Positions 1-9,731 are shown, numbered from the stretch's first letter. The stretch is DNA of 64,000 bases from Millionella massiliensis (GCF_900104655.1 NZ_FNWD01000002.1:1534246-1598245); one strand, 5' to 3'. Notes: generated from the sequence alone by a model not told the origin. Numbers and translations are program-made.

Positions 1-33
1 AGCCGCCAGCAGAAACAGAAAGAGTCTTTTCAT
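1..33 (-). CDS. 5' end of an exported protein, cut by the window edge
   Basis: On the minus strand an ATG at 33-31 opens a frame of 11 codons before the window ends. It reads M-K-R-L-F-L-F-L-L-A-A, a lysine/arginine start followed by a hydrophobic run, which is the beginning of a signal peptide. It lies downstream of the DUF4091 gene on the same strand, with a hairpin terminator between them. The function cannot be read from this fragment. By position it may belong to the same group of secreted carbohydrate-active proteins. Confidence 0.6.
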   Translation of the reverse strand, partial: MKRLFLFLLAA

Positions 34-222
34 TTCAAGTTCGGGTTTTATTGGGTTTATCAGATTCTTCGACATCCACAGGTATCGCAAAAAATCGGAT
101 GAAATTAAGGCTAAGTTTCCATTTTTGCAACCCGACATCGTTTCTCTCTCCCGCCCCCCACTTCACACAGAACACACCGACCTCGTTCCCCCGGGCCGAA
201 TCCACCTCCGTTCATACAACAA

Positions 223-261
223 GAGCGGGCGCTACCAACCGAAAGGTTGATGCGCCCGCTC
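223..261 (-). terminator. Hairpin terminator after the DUF4091 gene
   Basis: A 10-bp stem (GAGCGGGCGC at 223-232, GCGCCCGCTC at 252-261) is extended by an inner CAACC/GGTTG stem closed by a GAAA loop. It begins about 40 bases past the DUF4091 stop codon. The minus-strand sequence beyond it is only moderately T-rich, so termination is likely but not textbook. Confidence 0.6.
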
Positions 262-299
262 GCTCGGTGACGGCAACCTGCCGCCGCATGGTCCGGTCG

Positions 300-2597
300 C
301 TACTGCTGCAGGAAACGTTCAATCAGGTCGGCCACCCGCTCGCGATAGTCGAGCAGCGCCTGCGGATCCTTGTTGTAGGTCTTTTCGTCGGTGTAAATCG
401 ACTTGGGAATCTGCAACAGCGCCTCGGCCTCCTGTTTCAGCGCAGCCTGTTTCCGACCGGCTTCGGCGGCCAGACGCTCCAACAGGCGGAGGTACTCGTA
501 ATCCTCGATACCGGCCCGCAGAATCTCCAGCCGGATCGACGGCACGGGATAACCGGTATAGGCCGTGGTCCGGTCGCCGTTCGGATCGCGGTTTTCGGGG
601 TAGAAGAAGCGACCGTCGCCGTTGCCCCAGATGGTCTGCTTGCCGTAGGACCACCCGTAGCCGGTCACCCAGCTCATGGCATCCTTCCAGGGGTTTTGCA
701 GATAGCCTTCGGGCGAGGCCTCGGGCGAATTCCAATAGGTCGTCTCCCACATCAGAATGCCGCTCAGGTGGTGCACATACGACCCCCACAGCCACATCCG
801 CATGTTCACGGCGTCGTGGTCGATGAACTCCGAAATCCACGGCGCCTTGGGCCATACGCAGAGGTAGGACCAGTACTCCAGTCCGCGGTCGTTCATCCGT
901 TTGATCTTGTCGTGGTTGAGCTGGTGCCAGATGGTGCAGCTGATGTCCGTCACCTCGGAGATGTCCTGCCCGGCCACGTGTTCCGTCAGGAAGGTCGTGA
1001 GCTTCGGCGCATACTCCTTGATCATCTTGTTGGTCTGATATACGAAGTCGTAATCCTTTTCGGAGGGTTCGTCGAACCAGTAGATATACTCCTTGCCCAG
1101 CACGCCGATCCGCTCCAGGTTGGACTGAATCTGCTGCAGGTAGCGCTGCATCAGCTTTTCATACTCGGGCGTCCCCTGTTCGAAGCCCTCGAAACGGCCG
1201 TTCTGCCGCGAATAGTAGGTTCCCGAGCCGAGCCCCTTGAGCGCCAGACGGAACGAGTTGAAGTTATAGGGCGGAGCGAAATACTTGCGCGCGGCCCGCT
1301 CGAAATCGGAGAAATCGAGCCGGATGTCGATCTCGTCGAGGTTCACCTCGAACGAACCGGCCGGCAGGATGTTCTCCTGCGCCCCCTCGGGACGGATGGC
1401 CAGTTCGTCGAACCACATCGTTCCGCGATCCTCGCCGCTCAGCGTGCGGTTGGCACTGCACAACACGACCTTGAGGTAGCGTACCTCCTCGTCGAGAGTG
1501 CCCAGAGGCAGTTCAAAGGCTTTCCACTCGGGCGTGGCGGAGTACTGCTCGAAACGATTCTGGAAAACGATCCGCTCGCGCTCGGCATTGTAGCATTCGA
1601 CCCCCACGACATAGGTCTGCTGGTCAGCCTGACTCTTGGCCTGCCACTCCATCCGGTAAGCGCGTCCCGGCTCGACGGGCACCAGCTCGCGCGTGGTGGC
1701 TTCGACCCGCTCGGTCGCCGAATTGTCGGTCACCTTGTAACCGTAGGTGCCGGCCACCTTCTCCTGGCTATCGAAAAAGCCGCCCTGCCAGGCCACACCG
1801 CTGACCTGCTCGCGGATCGGGGCGTAGACGAATGGATCGAAGGGCGCAATCTTGTACCGCGCAAACATCTCCATGTACTTTTCGAACTTCTGCCGTTTCT
1901 GTTCGTCGGTGGTAAGGTTCTCGTACCGGGCAACATTGTCCATGTTCATGCCCCAGCCGGATCGGATCGTGGGGGTATCGGGCAGGGTGAAGTTTCGCAC
2001 CCGCAGCTTCACGGGAACGCTCTGCTGCCATCCGCCGCTGCCGGACACGGTGGCCTGAGCCGTATACTCACCGGCCGCAGCGTTGGAGGGAACGTGTACC
2101 GTGATCCAGAAAGGAGTATTCTCCACGGCTTTGAGCGTCACGGGACCTTCGTACAGCGGCAGCGGATCGGGGAAATCGCCCTTGCGACCATAATAGTCGG
2201 TCGGAGGATTGACCCGCACGTACTCCACCCGGCGAATCTCGGTTCCGCTGCCGGCAATCGTATCGCCTGCTGCGGAGACAAAGTCGGAGAGGGCAATCCG
2301 GCACTGCTCCATCTCGCGCTGCGGCGTCACCACCAGCACGAACGATTCGTACTCGTTGCGGGCGGCCGAGAGTTGCACGACCGGTTGGTTCCGCTGCGGC
2401 AGCGGCGCATCTTTCAACACTTTGTAGGCCCCTTCGGCCCACCAGAGCGCGGCACGGTCATCCCGGGCGATCAGGTATCCGTAGCCGCCGGTCGCCGTGT
2501 GGTTCAGATCCACCTGTTCGGTCTCCGGCACTGCGGTAGCCGGTAGCGGCACAGCCATGGCACAAAGCCCCAGCAACAACATCCAGTTTTTCTTCAT
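300..2597 (-). CDS. Exported DUF4091 protein, glycoside-hydrolase-like
   Basis: This 765-residue protein starts with a signal peptide (M-K-K then a hydrophobic stretch to about residue 22). Residues 30-210 look like beta-sandwich modules of the kind found before DUF4091 domains. The C-terminal 350 residues are DUF4091-like, with an acidic YWFDEPSEKD motif in the middle and many aromatic residues (Y/W), resembling a TIM-barrel glycosidase. Between them (about 270-420) is an inserted carbohydrate-binding-like sandwich. DUF4091 proteins are exported in Bacteroidetes and are thought to act on glycans; no substrate can be assigned here. The gene stands first of four minus-strand genes, three of them exported, and ends at a hairpin. 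Confidence 0.75.
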   Translation of the reverse strand: MKKNWMLLLGLCAMAVPLPATAVPETEQVDLNHTATGGYGYLIARDDRAALWWAEGAYKVLKDAPLPQRNQPVVQLSAARNEYESFVLVVTPQREMEQCRIALSDFVSAAGDTIAGSGTEIRRVEYVRVNPPTDYYGRKGDFPDPLPLYEGPVTLKAVENTPFWITVHVPSNAAAGEYTAQATVSGSGGWQQSVPVKLRVRNFTLPDTPTIRSGWGMNMDNVARYENLTTDEQKRQKFEKYMEMFARYKIAPFDPFVYAPIREQVSGVAWQGGFFDSQEKVAGTYGYKVTDNSATERVEATTRELVPVEPGRAYRMEWQAKSQADQQTYVVGVECYNAERERIVFQNRFEQYSATPEWKAFELPLGTLDEEVRYLKVVLCSANRTLSGEDRGTMWFDELAIRPEGAQENILPAGSFEVNLDEIDIRLDFSDFERAARKYFAPPYNFNSFRLALKGLGSGTYYSRQNGRFEGFEQGTPEYEKLMQRYLQQIQSNLERIGVLGKEYIYWFDEPSEKDYDFVYQTNKMIKEYAPKLTTFLTEHVAGQDISEVTDISCTIWHQLNHDKIKRMNDRGLEYWSYLCVWPKAPWISEFIDHDAVNMRMWLWGSYVHHLSGILMWETTYWNSPEASPEGYLQNPWKDAMSWVTGYGWSYGKQTIWGNGDGRFFYPENRDPNGDRTTAYTGYPVPSIRLEILRAGIEDYEYLRLLERLAAEAGRKQAALKQEAEALLQIPKSIYTDEKTYNKDPQALLDYRERVADLIERFLQQ

Positions 2598-3055
2598 GAC
2601 GGGTTTGTATGGTTTGGGTTATGAATATACACAACACGGTATTCCGGCCCTACGCACCTCGGTGTGAACCGGACCGGAATCAAATGGAAGTCCGAAAATA
2701 TGGAAATCTGCCCGAACGGCCAAATTCGACAGGAACACCAGCCCTATCCAATCCGTTTTTCACGACATATACTGAAATTCCACTACATTTCGGTTCGGGC
2801 CGACAATACAATAAGCCACCCGCTGCCGGACAACGCCGTGACATCTTCGCAGCGGATTTTTCCCCATGAAGCCCTTGAACACTTTTCCCCTCCGTGTCAA
2901 ACCTCGCTATGGGAAACAGACTATTTTACCCTCAAATTGCACCTTCCAACCGGCAAAAAATCCCCCCCCAAAAAAAAGCGTCCCGTCCTCCGGCGGCACA
3001 CGACCGCACCCGGAGAACGGGACGACAATCTTACCCCTCACGCACAAACAGTGCG
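2598..3055. other. Intergenic region with one terminator
   Basis: This 458-base stretch separates the DUF4091 gene from the GH38-like gene. It holds the terminator of the upstream GH38-like gene (2970-3023). The remainder must contain the promoter of the DUF4091 gene, but no good minus-strand TTG/TAnnTTTG pair was found. No credible coding frame is present. Confidence 0.6.
2970..3023 (-). terminator. Intrinsic terminator of the GH38-like gene
   Basis: The stem is GTCCCGTCCTCCGG (2980-2993) against CCGGAGAACGGGAC (3010-3023), with one internal mismatch. Read on the minus strand it is followed by GC and then eight Ts (2977-2970). This is a standard intrinsic terminator, 33 bases past the stop codon of the GH38-like gene. 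Confidence 0.85.
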
Positions 3056-6000
3056 TTACTGCAACACAAAACTGTGCGGAGCATTCCGCCGGGCCGTAAA
3101 GGTCCACTGATTCCGAACGACAGGCAAAGGTTCGCCCACACGTTCGCCCCGGAGATTGACCGGTATGGCCTGCGTATACTGGCTTTTCCGAGGCAGATAC
3201 ACAGTCACCTCGCGATCGGCCCCTTGCATGTTCCAGATTCGCAGCAGGTCACCCGACCCACCGGCATCGGGTCCCATCGAAGTGATCCGGAAACCATCCT
3301 CCGAAAGCCGAATCCCCTCCAGCGAGGCGGGCAGCGTCTGCTCTCCCCCGTGGCCGGACGGAATCACCGCCACCACTCCTTCGCTTTTGGCCTCAAGCGC
3401 CGGAACCAACAGATTCGCCTCGTCCGGAGCGTCGACACCCCAGATCCGTACCCGCGAGGTGAGCGTTCCCTGAATCCAATACGGGAAATTGATCGTCCAA
3501 ATGGTGTTGAACATATTGACCTTGGCCAGCGGCGTCCGGGGAACATAATCGGGATCGATCGTACCGAGCCCCTGTTCACCGAAGCTCACCAGAGCGTTGT
3601 CACGGGGATAGATTCCCACTCCAGTACCGTCCGCCCCGACAATCATCGCACCGTCGTTCAGACAACCGTAAGTACGGTTGCTGCCCCGAGCGAAGTCGGT
3701 CGCCGGATCGACGACACTACCGAGCCGTCCCAACCGGAACTTCGGCTTCTGAGCATTGACCGGCAGATAGATCGAACCGGATTCGGGCCAATAATCGGGT
3801 TCCTTGTCGATCAGTGTCACCCCAACTTCGATCCAGGGGAGACGATCGGGAACGAATACGGTGGTTCTGACCGTGGCGCGGATGATCCCTTTGGGACGAG
3901 CCGTCAGCACCACTTCGGTACCTTCGGCCACCTTACGCACCTCCATGCTGTCGTACTGAGCCGCAGCACTCTGACAGGAGGGAGTTCCGGGGAGATCCTT
4001 ACGGACATTCCACCCGCGACACCCGCGCCCGTTATATCCATACACCGTATTCAGGTGGCTGCAACCGAGATGATAGTCGAGCATTTGCACGCTGTCGAAA
4101 CGCTCGTAGAGGTAGGTGCCGAACGCATGAGGCGCCTGGGTATCGACCATCTCTTTGCCGTTGGACTTATTGAGGATGGAGACGATGCCGCCCCGCTCCC
4201 GGTCGAACTCAATCCGGAAGAAACGGGTCTCGACAACAGCCTGTTGGCGTTTATCCGCCTCGACACGCTGTGTCGGGGGCATCGGATAACACCGATAACC
4301 GCTCGCGGGTACCCCTTTGGCCAGGAATCTCTGACCGTTTGAGCCGGGCACCTCAACCAACATATCCCGCTCCCGTGGAAGCGGATTATAGACCAGCAGG
4401 CTCCCTTCGCGGGCACTGACCGCACGGATCAGACGGTCGGTCTCCAGCCGGATCAGGCTGTCGGTCACATGGGCCGACCTGCGCATATAATCAGCGTGAT
4501 CGTTCCACGTCGAAGTAAGCCACCGGCAGCGGTCGTCGGTCTGCACGAAGCGGCCGAAATCGGAGATATGGTACGCATCCATTCCCTCCAGATTTCGCGA
4601 TCCGCCCCAGGTGTGCTCGCCATACATCAGGCTGCGTTCCTGTGCGACGAACAGTCCGGAATCGATCTGACTGCCGCCGACTCCCCACATCCGAAGATGA
4701 GCGTCGAGCATCTTGGCCGCCGCGATCCGCGGACGGGTGGCGTGTGCCAGCGAATCCATCACAGGCATGGTTCCCACCCCGTGGATCCAGCAGTCGGGCA
4801 TATCCTGCCGCACGACCGGTATCCGGGCGCCCTGACGCTCCTCTTCGAGGATCGCATCGGCAAAATCCTCCATCTTTCCGAAGCGGACGTGCACTCCGGG
4901 CATATCCCGGCTGAGTTCGCCCAGCAGCCACTCCACCTCCTGTGTTTTGGGCGGTCCGGCATTATCGGTCGAAACAATCATACCGAGCCAGTGACGGTAG
5001 GGCCAGTCGACGGGCGGATAGATCCCGTGGCCGAACTCGACATCCGAACCGTACCCCTGCGAATGCATGGTCAGCAGCTGCGACCCGTCGGGCCCCTCCC
5101 ATTTGTAGAGGATTGGCAGGTCGGGACGCTCGTTGACGGGGTTTACCCCGATATGCAGAAAGTCGATCCCGGCATTTTTCAACACGGTGGGCCAAATCCA
5201 GGAGTGGCTGGGCACGTCGGTCATCTTGCCGGAACGCGACATCGGGATGCCGAGTTTCTGACTGATAATCCGATTGAACGAGAGAGCGAACACCACATCC
5301 TCCAAATCGAGGCTCTCGGTATGGACCGTCACGGGTAATCCGTGTACGACCAACCGCCCGTCCCGGACGGCCTTCAACACACGGGCCCGACGGGTCGAAT
5401 CCTGCCCGTCCCATAAAATCTGATAGGCAACCCACGAGGGGATGGTCCAACTGAAACGTTTCTCGGCGGGCCAGTCATTCGACTCGTCGATCACCTTCAG
5501 CGCATTGTCGATCATCTCCGTGCGATAGGTGTTGACAATTTCGGGAGCGGGGTGCGTGAAACCAATATCGAAATGGGTCTTGTAGACCACAATAATCTCG
5601 TCGATCTGGTTCCCGGTAAAGATAAAATCCCCGCCCTGAGGAGCGGTCTGCGGCGTGTGCACATCGAACTCGGCATACCAGGTATCGGTCCAGTTCGGGT
5701 TGTCGGCTCCGGGCTTGAGGGTGGGACGCACCTGCCACACGATCCAACGATAGGACCCCATCACCGCCCCGTTCTCGCCACTGATGTTGACTCCGTACTG
5801 GCCAACCCAGCTGGAGTCGGCGGACGGACGGGTATCGACATCGGCGATATGTTCCCAATCGGCGGAGTTCAAGTGGTCAAAATCGGGCGACTCCTTCGCA
5901 CTGCCGTACACGGAGTAGACCTGCGGGCCACGCGACCCGTCGAACTCCTCACACCAGGTGGTTCCGCCCACCGGACCGTGGGCCGAATAGGTATTAATCA

Positions 6001-6325
6001 TCGAAACCGGCTGTCTCGTGCCGAGGTCCATCACAATCTTTCCTCCGTCGGCATTGTCATTCGTGAAACAGAAAAAATCACGCAACAACCGACATTCGCG
6101 CGGCATGATACCGTTGTTGAGCCCCCGCATCGAGACGCACGAAGCGAGGGGCCGGTTGTCGCGCACGGTCAACTGCGCGTCACGTCCCGCATCGGAACGC
6201 GATGGCCCCATGATGGACGAGAATTTCCATCCGCTGCGGATATGCTCCGTTTTCACGACATTTGCCGCCCCGGCCTGAAGAACGGCCAGGAGAAACAGGC
6301 CGATCCATCCTGTTTTTTTCATCAT
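3056..6325 (-). CDS. Exported GH38-like (DUF5054-type) glycosidase
   Basis: The chosen start (M-M-K-K at 6325; 6322 is equally possible) gives a 1089-residue protein with a clean signal peptide. The open frame extends 40 codons further upstream, but those residues do not look like a signal. Residues about 25-230 form a discoidin/carbohydrate-binding-like region. From about 240 the motif VVYKTHFDIGFTHP appears; its H251 and D253 match the metal-binding H-x-D pair of GH38 alpha-mannosidases. A large beta-rich region follows. The best match I know is DUF5054, a GH38-related family common in gut Bacteroidetes. Alpha-mannosidase activity is an inference. Confidence 0.7.
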   Translation of the reverse strand: MMKKTGWIGLFLLAVLQAGAANVVKTEHIRSGWKFSSIMGPSRSDAGRDAQLTVRDNRPLASCVSMRGLNNGIMPRECRLLRDFFCFTNDNADGGKIVMDLGTRQPVSMINTYSAHGPVGGTTWCEEFDGSRGPQVYSVYGSAKESPDFDHLNSADWEHIADVDTRPSADSSWVGQYGVNISGENGAVMGSYRWIVWQVRPTLKPGADNPNWTDTWYAEFDVHTPQTAPQGGDFIFTGNQIDEIIVVYKTHFDIGFTHPAPEIVNTYRTEMIDNALKVIDESNDWPAEKRFSWTIPSWVAYQILWDGQDSTRRARVLKAVRDGRLVVHGLPVTVHTESLDLEDVVFALSFNRIISQKLGIPMSRSGKMTDVPSHSWIWPTVLKNAGIDFLHIGVNPVNERPDLPILYKWEGPDGSQLLTMHSQGYGSDVEFGHGIYPPVDWPYRHWLGMIVSTDNAGPPKTQEVEWLLGELSRDMPGVHVRFGKMEDFADAILEEERQGARIPVVRQDMPDCWIHGVGTMPVMDSLAHATRPRIAAAKMLDAHLRMWGVGGSQIDSGLFVAQERSLMYGEHTWGGSRNLEGMDAYHISDFGRFVQTDDRCRWLTSTWNDHADYMRRSAHVTDSLIRLETDRLIRAVSAREGSLLVYNPLPRERDMLVEVPGSNGQRFLAKGVPASGYRCYPMPPTQRVEADKRQQAVVETRFFRIEFDRERGGIVSILNKSNGKEMVDTQAPHAFGTYLYERFDSVQMLDYHLGCSHLNTVYGYNGRGCRGWNVRKDLPGTPSCQSAAAQYDSMEVRKVAEGTEVVLTARPKGIIRATVRTTVFVPDRLPWIEVGVTLIDKEPDYWPESGSIYLPVNAQKPKFRLGRLGSVVDPATDFARGSNRTYGCLNDGAMIVGADGTGVGIYPRDNALVSFGEQGLGTIDPDYVPRTPLAKVNMFNTIWTINFPYWIQGTLTSRVRIWGVDAPDEANLLVPALEAKSEGVVAVIPSGHGGEQTLPASLEGIRLSEDGFRITSMGPDAGGSGDLLRIWNMQGADREVTVYLPRKSQYTQAIPVNLRGERVGEPLPVVRNQWTFTARRNAPHSFVLQ

Positions 6326-6429
6326 TTTGATTCGTATAGACTGCGATCCGTGTGCCCAAGCGCCCCAAACGCACGGGGAAGAGGTCTTTGCACCACACCG
6401 ACCATTCCGTAAAAACACAACCTCACGCA

Positions 6430-7095
6430 CTATTTCAACGCCCACACTACGGTAACCGTATCCGTATTTTCAATATCCTCGGGGTGGAGATCGATACCCA
6501 TGGGGGCCGCACTGTCACACACCATCATATCCACATCATCGAGCTGCTGTACACTGGAGTAGAAGCGCATCTCGTGCCACGAGTAGTCGATCGACAACAG
6601 TTCGCCCAACTCGGCTCCGGCCGCCGCAGCCATCACCTCGGCTTTTCGGGTGGCATCCCGGACCGCCTGTTCGAGCATCTGCAACTCTGCCCGGTGGGGA
6701 TCCCGAACGGCATAACCGATTTCGATATTGCAATCGGGAAGTTGCCGCCCCACAGCGGCGATCAGTTTTCCGAGCAGCTCTTTGTCGAGGTCGATATCGA
6801 TTCTCCACTGTTGTTTGAATTCATAACCGGCGAAGCGCTGTTCCCAGTCGCCATCGCTGTTTCTGACTCGCTTATAGTGCTTCGAGATGTCGAAATGCGA
6901 GGTGCGCATCTCCTGCGGTTCGATCCCGATCTGCTGCAGGGTACCCGACATATCGGTATTGATCTGTGCCGCAAGCGTGTAAGCAGCCTCGTACGAAGGG
7001 CTGATCGACCGGTTGACCACGGTCAGACGAATAATATCGGGGGTAACGGACACACCGCCCTTACCCCGGACGGTAACGGTTCTTCGAGATTCCAT
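6430..7095 (-). CDS. SIMPL (DUF541) domain protein
   Basis: The start at 7095 gives a 221-residue protein beginning M-E-S-R-R-T-V-T-V-R-G-K-G, the usual opening strand of SIMPL domains. The frame is open for another 29 codons upstream, but that part is arginine/cysteine-rich and unlike the family. The body shows the alternating pattern of SIMPL proteins, including the Q-A-V-R-D-A-T-R-K-A-E helix near residue 145. SIMPL proteins have no firmly established reaction. Most are periplasmic; this one has no visible signal peptide, so it may be cytoplasmic. It sits 104 bases upstream of the GH38-like gene on the same strand. Confidence 0.8.
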   Translation of the reverse strand: MESRRTVTVRGKGGVSVTPDIIRLTVVNRSISPSYEAAYTLAAQINTDMSGTLQQIGIEPQEMRTSHFDISKHYKRVRNSDGDWEQRFAGYEFKQQWRIDIDLDKELLGKLIAAVGRQLPDCNIEIGYAVRDPHRAELQMLEQAVRDATRKAEVMAAAAGAELGELLSIDYSWHEMRFYSSVQQLDDVDMMVCDSAAPMGIDLHPEDIENTDTVTVVWALK

Positions 7096-7266
7096 CGTAA
7101 CAACAAGATAAGCATGAAAGAGGAGAGTTCTCCGCAAACACCTCTTAATCGGACTTTTCCCCACACAAACCCAGCCATCCACTCTCCATAATCAGCCTAA
7201 AAATAGGGATTTTTACGAGATTTACACTCTTCCGCCGTGCGATTTTACACTCCGTAATACCCACGC

Positions 7267-9030
7267 CTATCTCAACGCATGATTTCCAACGACTTCAGCG
7301 TTCAGTAACGGACGGTTGTAGATCGCCAGATGATAGTAACCGCGCGTTGCCTCCGGATTTTCGGCCGCCAGGTGCCGGGTCAGCACATTGCTTAGCTCGA
7401 AACGCCCCAGATCGGCCTTGTAGCGTCCCCATCCGAACTGGCGGAAGGTCCCGCCGTCGCACACCTTTCCGTTGACCACAAACTGAATGATGCGAGGACC
7501 GTTGTCCAGCACCACCGCCACATCCTGCTTCCCGAACGGAGGGATCAGTCCGGGGTCGGAAGTCCAGGTGCTCACCTGAGCTCCATCCACGATGGAGACT
7601 TCGATATCTCCATAGGTTCCGGTCCGCAGCGAGATACTCTTTCCGTAGCGGTCGTTCAGACGCAGAATCTCCTGGTTGGCCGACGCAGAGGCGAGTTCCA
7701 CGGTCATGTCGATGGTCATGCCGCGACTGAAATCGACTTCGAGCACCCCTTCAACCCGAATCGTATCACGCTCCCGGAGAGAATCCCCGGACACCGAACA
7801 GACCACATGATCCGTAACGGCTACTGGGGTGTCGAACTCCGACCAAAGCGCCTCGATAAAATCATTGGGTATCAAGTGGCTGCGCGCCGCCTCCTTGTTG
7901 GTCTCCGTGATCCAGTATTTCCCGTCCTGTTCGATCAGGTCGGGATAGCTCATCCCCACCCTTGTATCGTTTTCATAGAACAAGATTTCGGGCTGCCCCC
8001 ACACGATCTTGCCATCCCGCTCGACACCACCGCTGATCCAGACCGGATTGCGGTGCTGATAGGTCTTTCCACCGTTGTTGTGGTGCCAGAAGAGGTACTT
8101 TCCGTTCTTGCACTTCCAGATGCGCGGACAGGCCCTCGGATGCTTGATCGGATTGCCCGTCACGTAGGTCGGCGGAACCGGCAGCGTCCACGTCCGGCCC
8201 CCGTCGTGCGAGTAGGACTCCAACGGATAACCCGATATGGTCCGGTGCATACAGTACAGATCGCCATTATTCAACGGGACGATATTCTGTTCGGAATTGA
8301 TCGGTCCGTAGGCCGGATTCTTGACCCCCTCGTCCCCCTCGGGCAGCATGGTGAATTTCAACTTCGTGACATCCCGCTCCCGATCGATGTTCTCGCAGCG
8401 GAAGAACCATCCCTCGCTGTTGAAAAGCATATACTTCTGGATCTTCGTGAAGGCGAACATCATCCCTCGTCCGTACCGGATGGGTTTGCCGATTCCCCAC
8501 ATGATCTGCACCTTGCCGCCCCAGTCATTGGTCAGGTCGGCCGTTGTCTTCGGCACATCCAGCCGGTACCGTTCGGACCAGGTGCGCCCCTGATCGTCAC
8601 TGTACTTGTAGCAGTACCAGCCGACAATATCTTCGCGAATGTTTTTCCGATTTCCCAGCGTGTGGATCTTGTCGCCGTTGTAGTCATAGAAAACGTACAC
8701 CCGACCGAAGTCGGTCACATAGGGCATCGCCCACGAGGCCGATTCGGTGCCGGGTTCCTCGATCCGCACCGGCTCGGACCAGGTTCGCCCCTGGTCGGCA
8801 CTCACCGTACTGACAATATGCTGCCCCTTGGCTCCCTCCTGATTCTGATTGGTCGTGAACACGCACAACCATTTCCCGTCGGGCAGCACAACCACATAGG
8901 GCTGGTCGCAATAACCGTTCGTGTAGATCGGGTCTCCGTTCCTGGCGTTACGCCAATCGGCGCTTTGCGCAAACGATGCGTTCGACAGGCAGAAAACGCC
9001 CATCAAAAGCAGCAACAGTCTGTTCTTCAT
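7267..9030 (-). CDS. Exported sialidase-fold (BNR/Asp-box) protein
   Basis: This 587-residue protein carries a signal peptide ending near A-S-F-A-Q (residue 22). Three Asp-box motifs mark a six-bladed beta-propeller: SADQGRTWS, SDDQGRTWS and SHDGGRTWT. The last ~170 residues look like a concanavalin/LamG-type sandwich. Asp-box propellers include GH33 sialidases, but I cannot place the arginine triad and tyrosine/glutamate nucleophile with certainty, so exo-sialidase activity is unproven. A related fold acting on another sugar is possible. It is transcribed in the same direction as the SIMPL and GH38-like genes, with 171 bases to the former. Confidence 0.7.
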   Translation of the reverse strand: MKNRLLLLLMGVFCLSNASFAQSADWRNARNGDPIYTNGYCDQPYVVVLPDGKWLCVFTTNQNQEGAKGQHIVSTVSADQGRTWSEPVRIEEPGTESASWAMPYVTDFGRVYVFYDYNGDKIHTLGNRKNIREDIVGWYCYKYSDDQGRTWSERYRLDVPKTTADLTNDWGGKVQIMWGIGKPIRYGRGMMFAFTKIQKYMLFNSEGWFFRCENIDRERDVTKLKFTMLPEGDEGVKNPAYGPINSEQNIVPLNNGDLYCMHRTISGYPLESYSHDGGRTWTLPVPPTYVTGNPIKHPRACPRIWKCKNGKYLFWHHNNGGKTYQHRNPVWISGGVERDGKIVWGQPEILFYENDTRVGMSYPDLIEQDGKYWITETNKEAARSHLIPNDFIEALWSEFDTPVAVTDHVVCSVSGDSLRERDTIRVEGVLEVDFSRGMTIDMTVELASASANQEILRLNDRYGKSISLRTGTYGDIEVSIVDGAQVSTWTSDPGLIPPFGKQDVAVVLDNGPRIIQFVVNGKVCDGGTFRQFGWGRYKADLGRFELSNVLTRHLAAENPEATRGYYHLAIYNRPLLNAEVVGNHALR

Positions 9031-9583
9031 ATCTTTGTGGGTTTAGGTTTGGCATCGTATGGTCTGCGGTTGCGACTTCTACGGAGCGATATACGTTCCG
9101 CGGTTTCGCCGCACACAACTTTTTACATCTCCACGGTCCCGGCCACAATTAATTATTTTCGATATGTTAAACCGACTTTATGACAGCGATATTTATAAGA
9201 CGAACGTCGTTCTTCGATATTTAGCACTTGCAGAGTCAGACCCTGCCGATCGGGTATAAATATAATGAAATTCAAACAAATCCAACGATGATTTTCACCG
9301 AAACAACCCTCCGGCCTACCGACCGCACTTTTCGAGACATGCTCGCCCCCTGCACCCATAATCACCGTTCACTTTCACTGCCACCAGTCACGGCAAACTT
9401 CCGCATTTTCACGCAGTCAAGCCGCCACGCACTCCGACCGGATACACACCAGCACGAACAGTCACCGAAAAATTGACATGAATTGACAGAAAGCAAGGAG
9501 AGAAAAGACACCCCCAAGACTTCGATTCCCGAGCCGGTACAAAAAAGGGTTACGGAGATTTCCGTAACCCTTTGATTGGACGG
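9031..9583. other. Intergenic region upstream of the sialidase-like gene
   Basis: This 553-base stretch lies between the sialidase-like gene and the tRNA gene, both on the minus strand. It contains the tRNA terminator at its right end. The part next to the sialidase-like gene (9120-9260) is AT-rich and probably holds its promoter, but no convincing consensus was found. No coding frame or repeat was recognised. Confidence 0.6.
9541..9570 (-). terminator. Intrinsic terminator of the tRNA gene
   Basis: A perfect 10-bp stem, GGGTTACGGA (9547-9556) against TCCGTAACCC (9561-9570), has a 4-base loop. On the minus strand it is followed by six Ts (9546-9541). It starts 14 bases past the tRNA 3' end. 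Confidence 0.9.
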
Positions 9584-9658
9584 TGGGCCCAGCTGGGCTT
9601 GAACCAGCGACCCCCTGATTATGAGTCAGGTGCTACTAACCAACTGAGCTATAGGCCC
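9584..9658 (-). tRNA. tRNA-Ile (anticodon CAT, lysidine type)
   Basis: Read on the minus strand this is a 75-base cloverleaf: acceptor GGGCCTA/TGGGCCC with one G-T pair, anticodon stem CCTGA/TCAGG around loop CTCATAA, and T-arm GCTGG/CCAGC around TTCAAGC. The anticodon is CAT, so the choice is Met or the Ile isoacceptor whose C34 becomes lysidine through TilS. C4-G69 and C5-G68 are present; these favour TilS recognition and differ from elongator tRNA-Met, and the T-arm resembles E. coli tRNA-Ile2. The discriminator is A. CCA is not encoded. Confidence 0.85.
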
Positions 9659-9700
9659 TTCTCGCACATCCCGACAAAACAGGATTTGAGAATATGTCTG

Positions 9701-9731
9701 CAAAAATATACTTTTACCTGCGATTTTCCAA
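9701..9731 (-). promoter_or_regulatory. Promoter of the tRNA-Ile gene
   Basis: On the minus strand, TTG (9731-9729) is followed by exactly 20 bases and TATTTTTG (9708-9701), a perfect TAnnTTTG -7 element. The predicted transcription start is near 9694, about 35 bases before the mature tRNA. Confidence 0.8.

Noticed and set aside
9584..9658. tRNA-Met
   Set aside because: The CAT anticodon would allow it, but C4-G69 and C5-G68 and the T-arm favour the lysidine-type tRNA-Ile.
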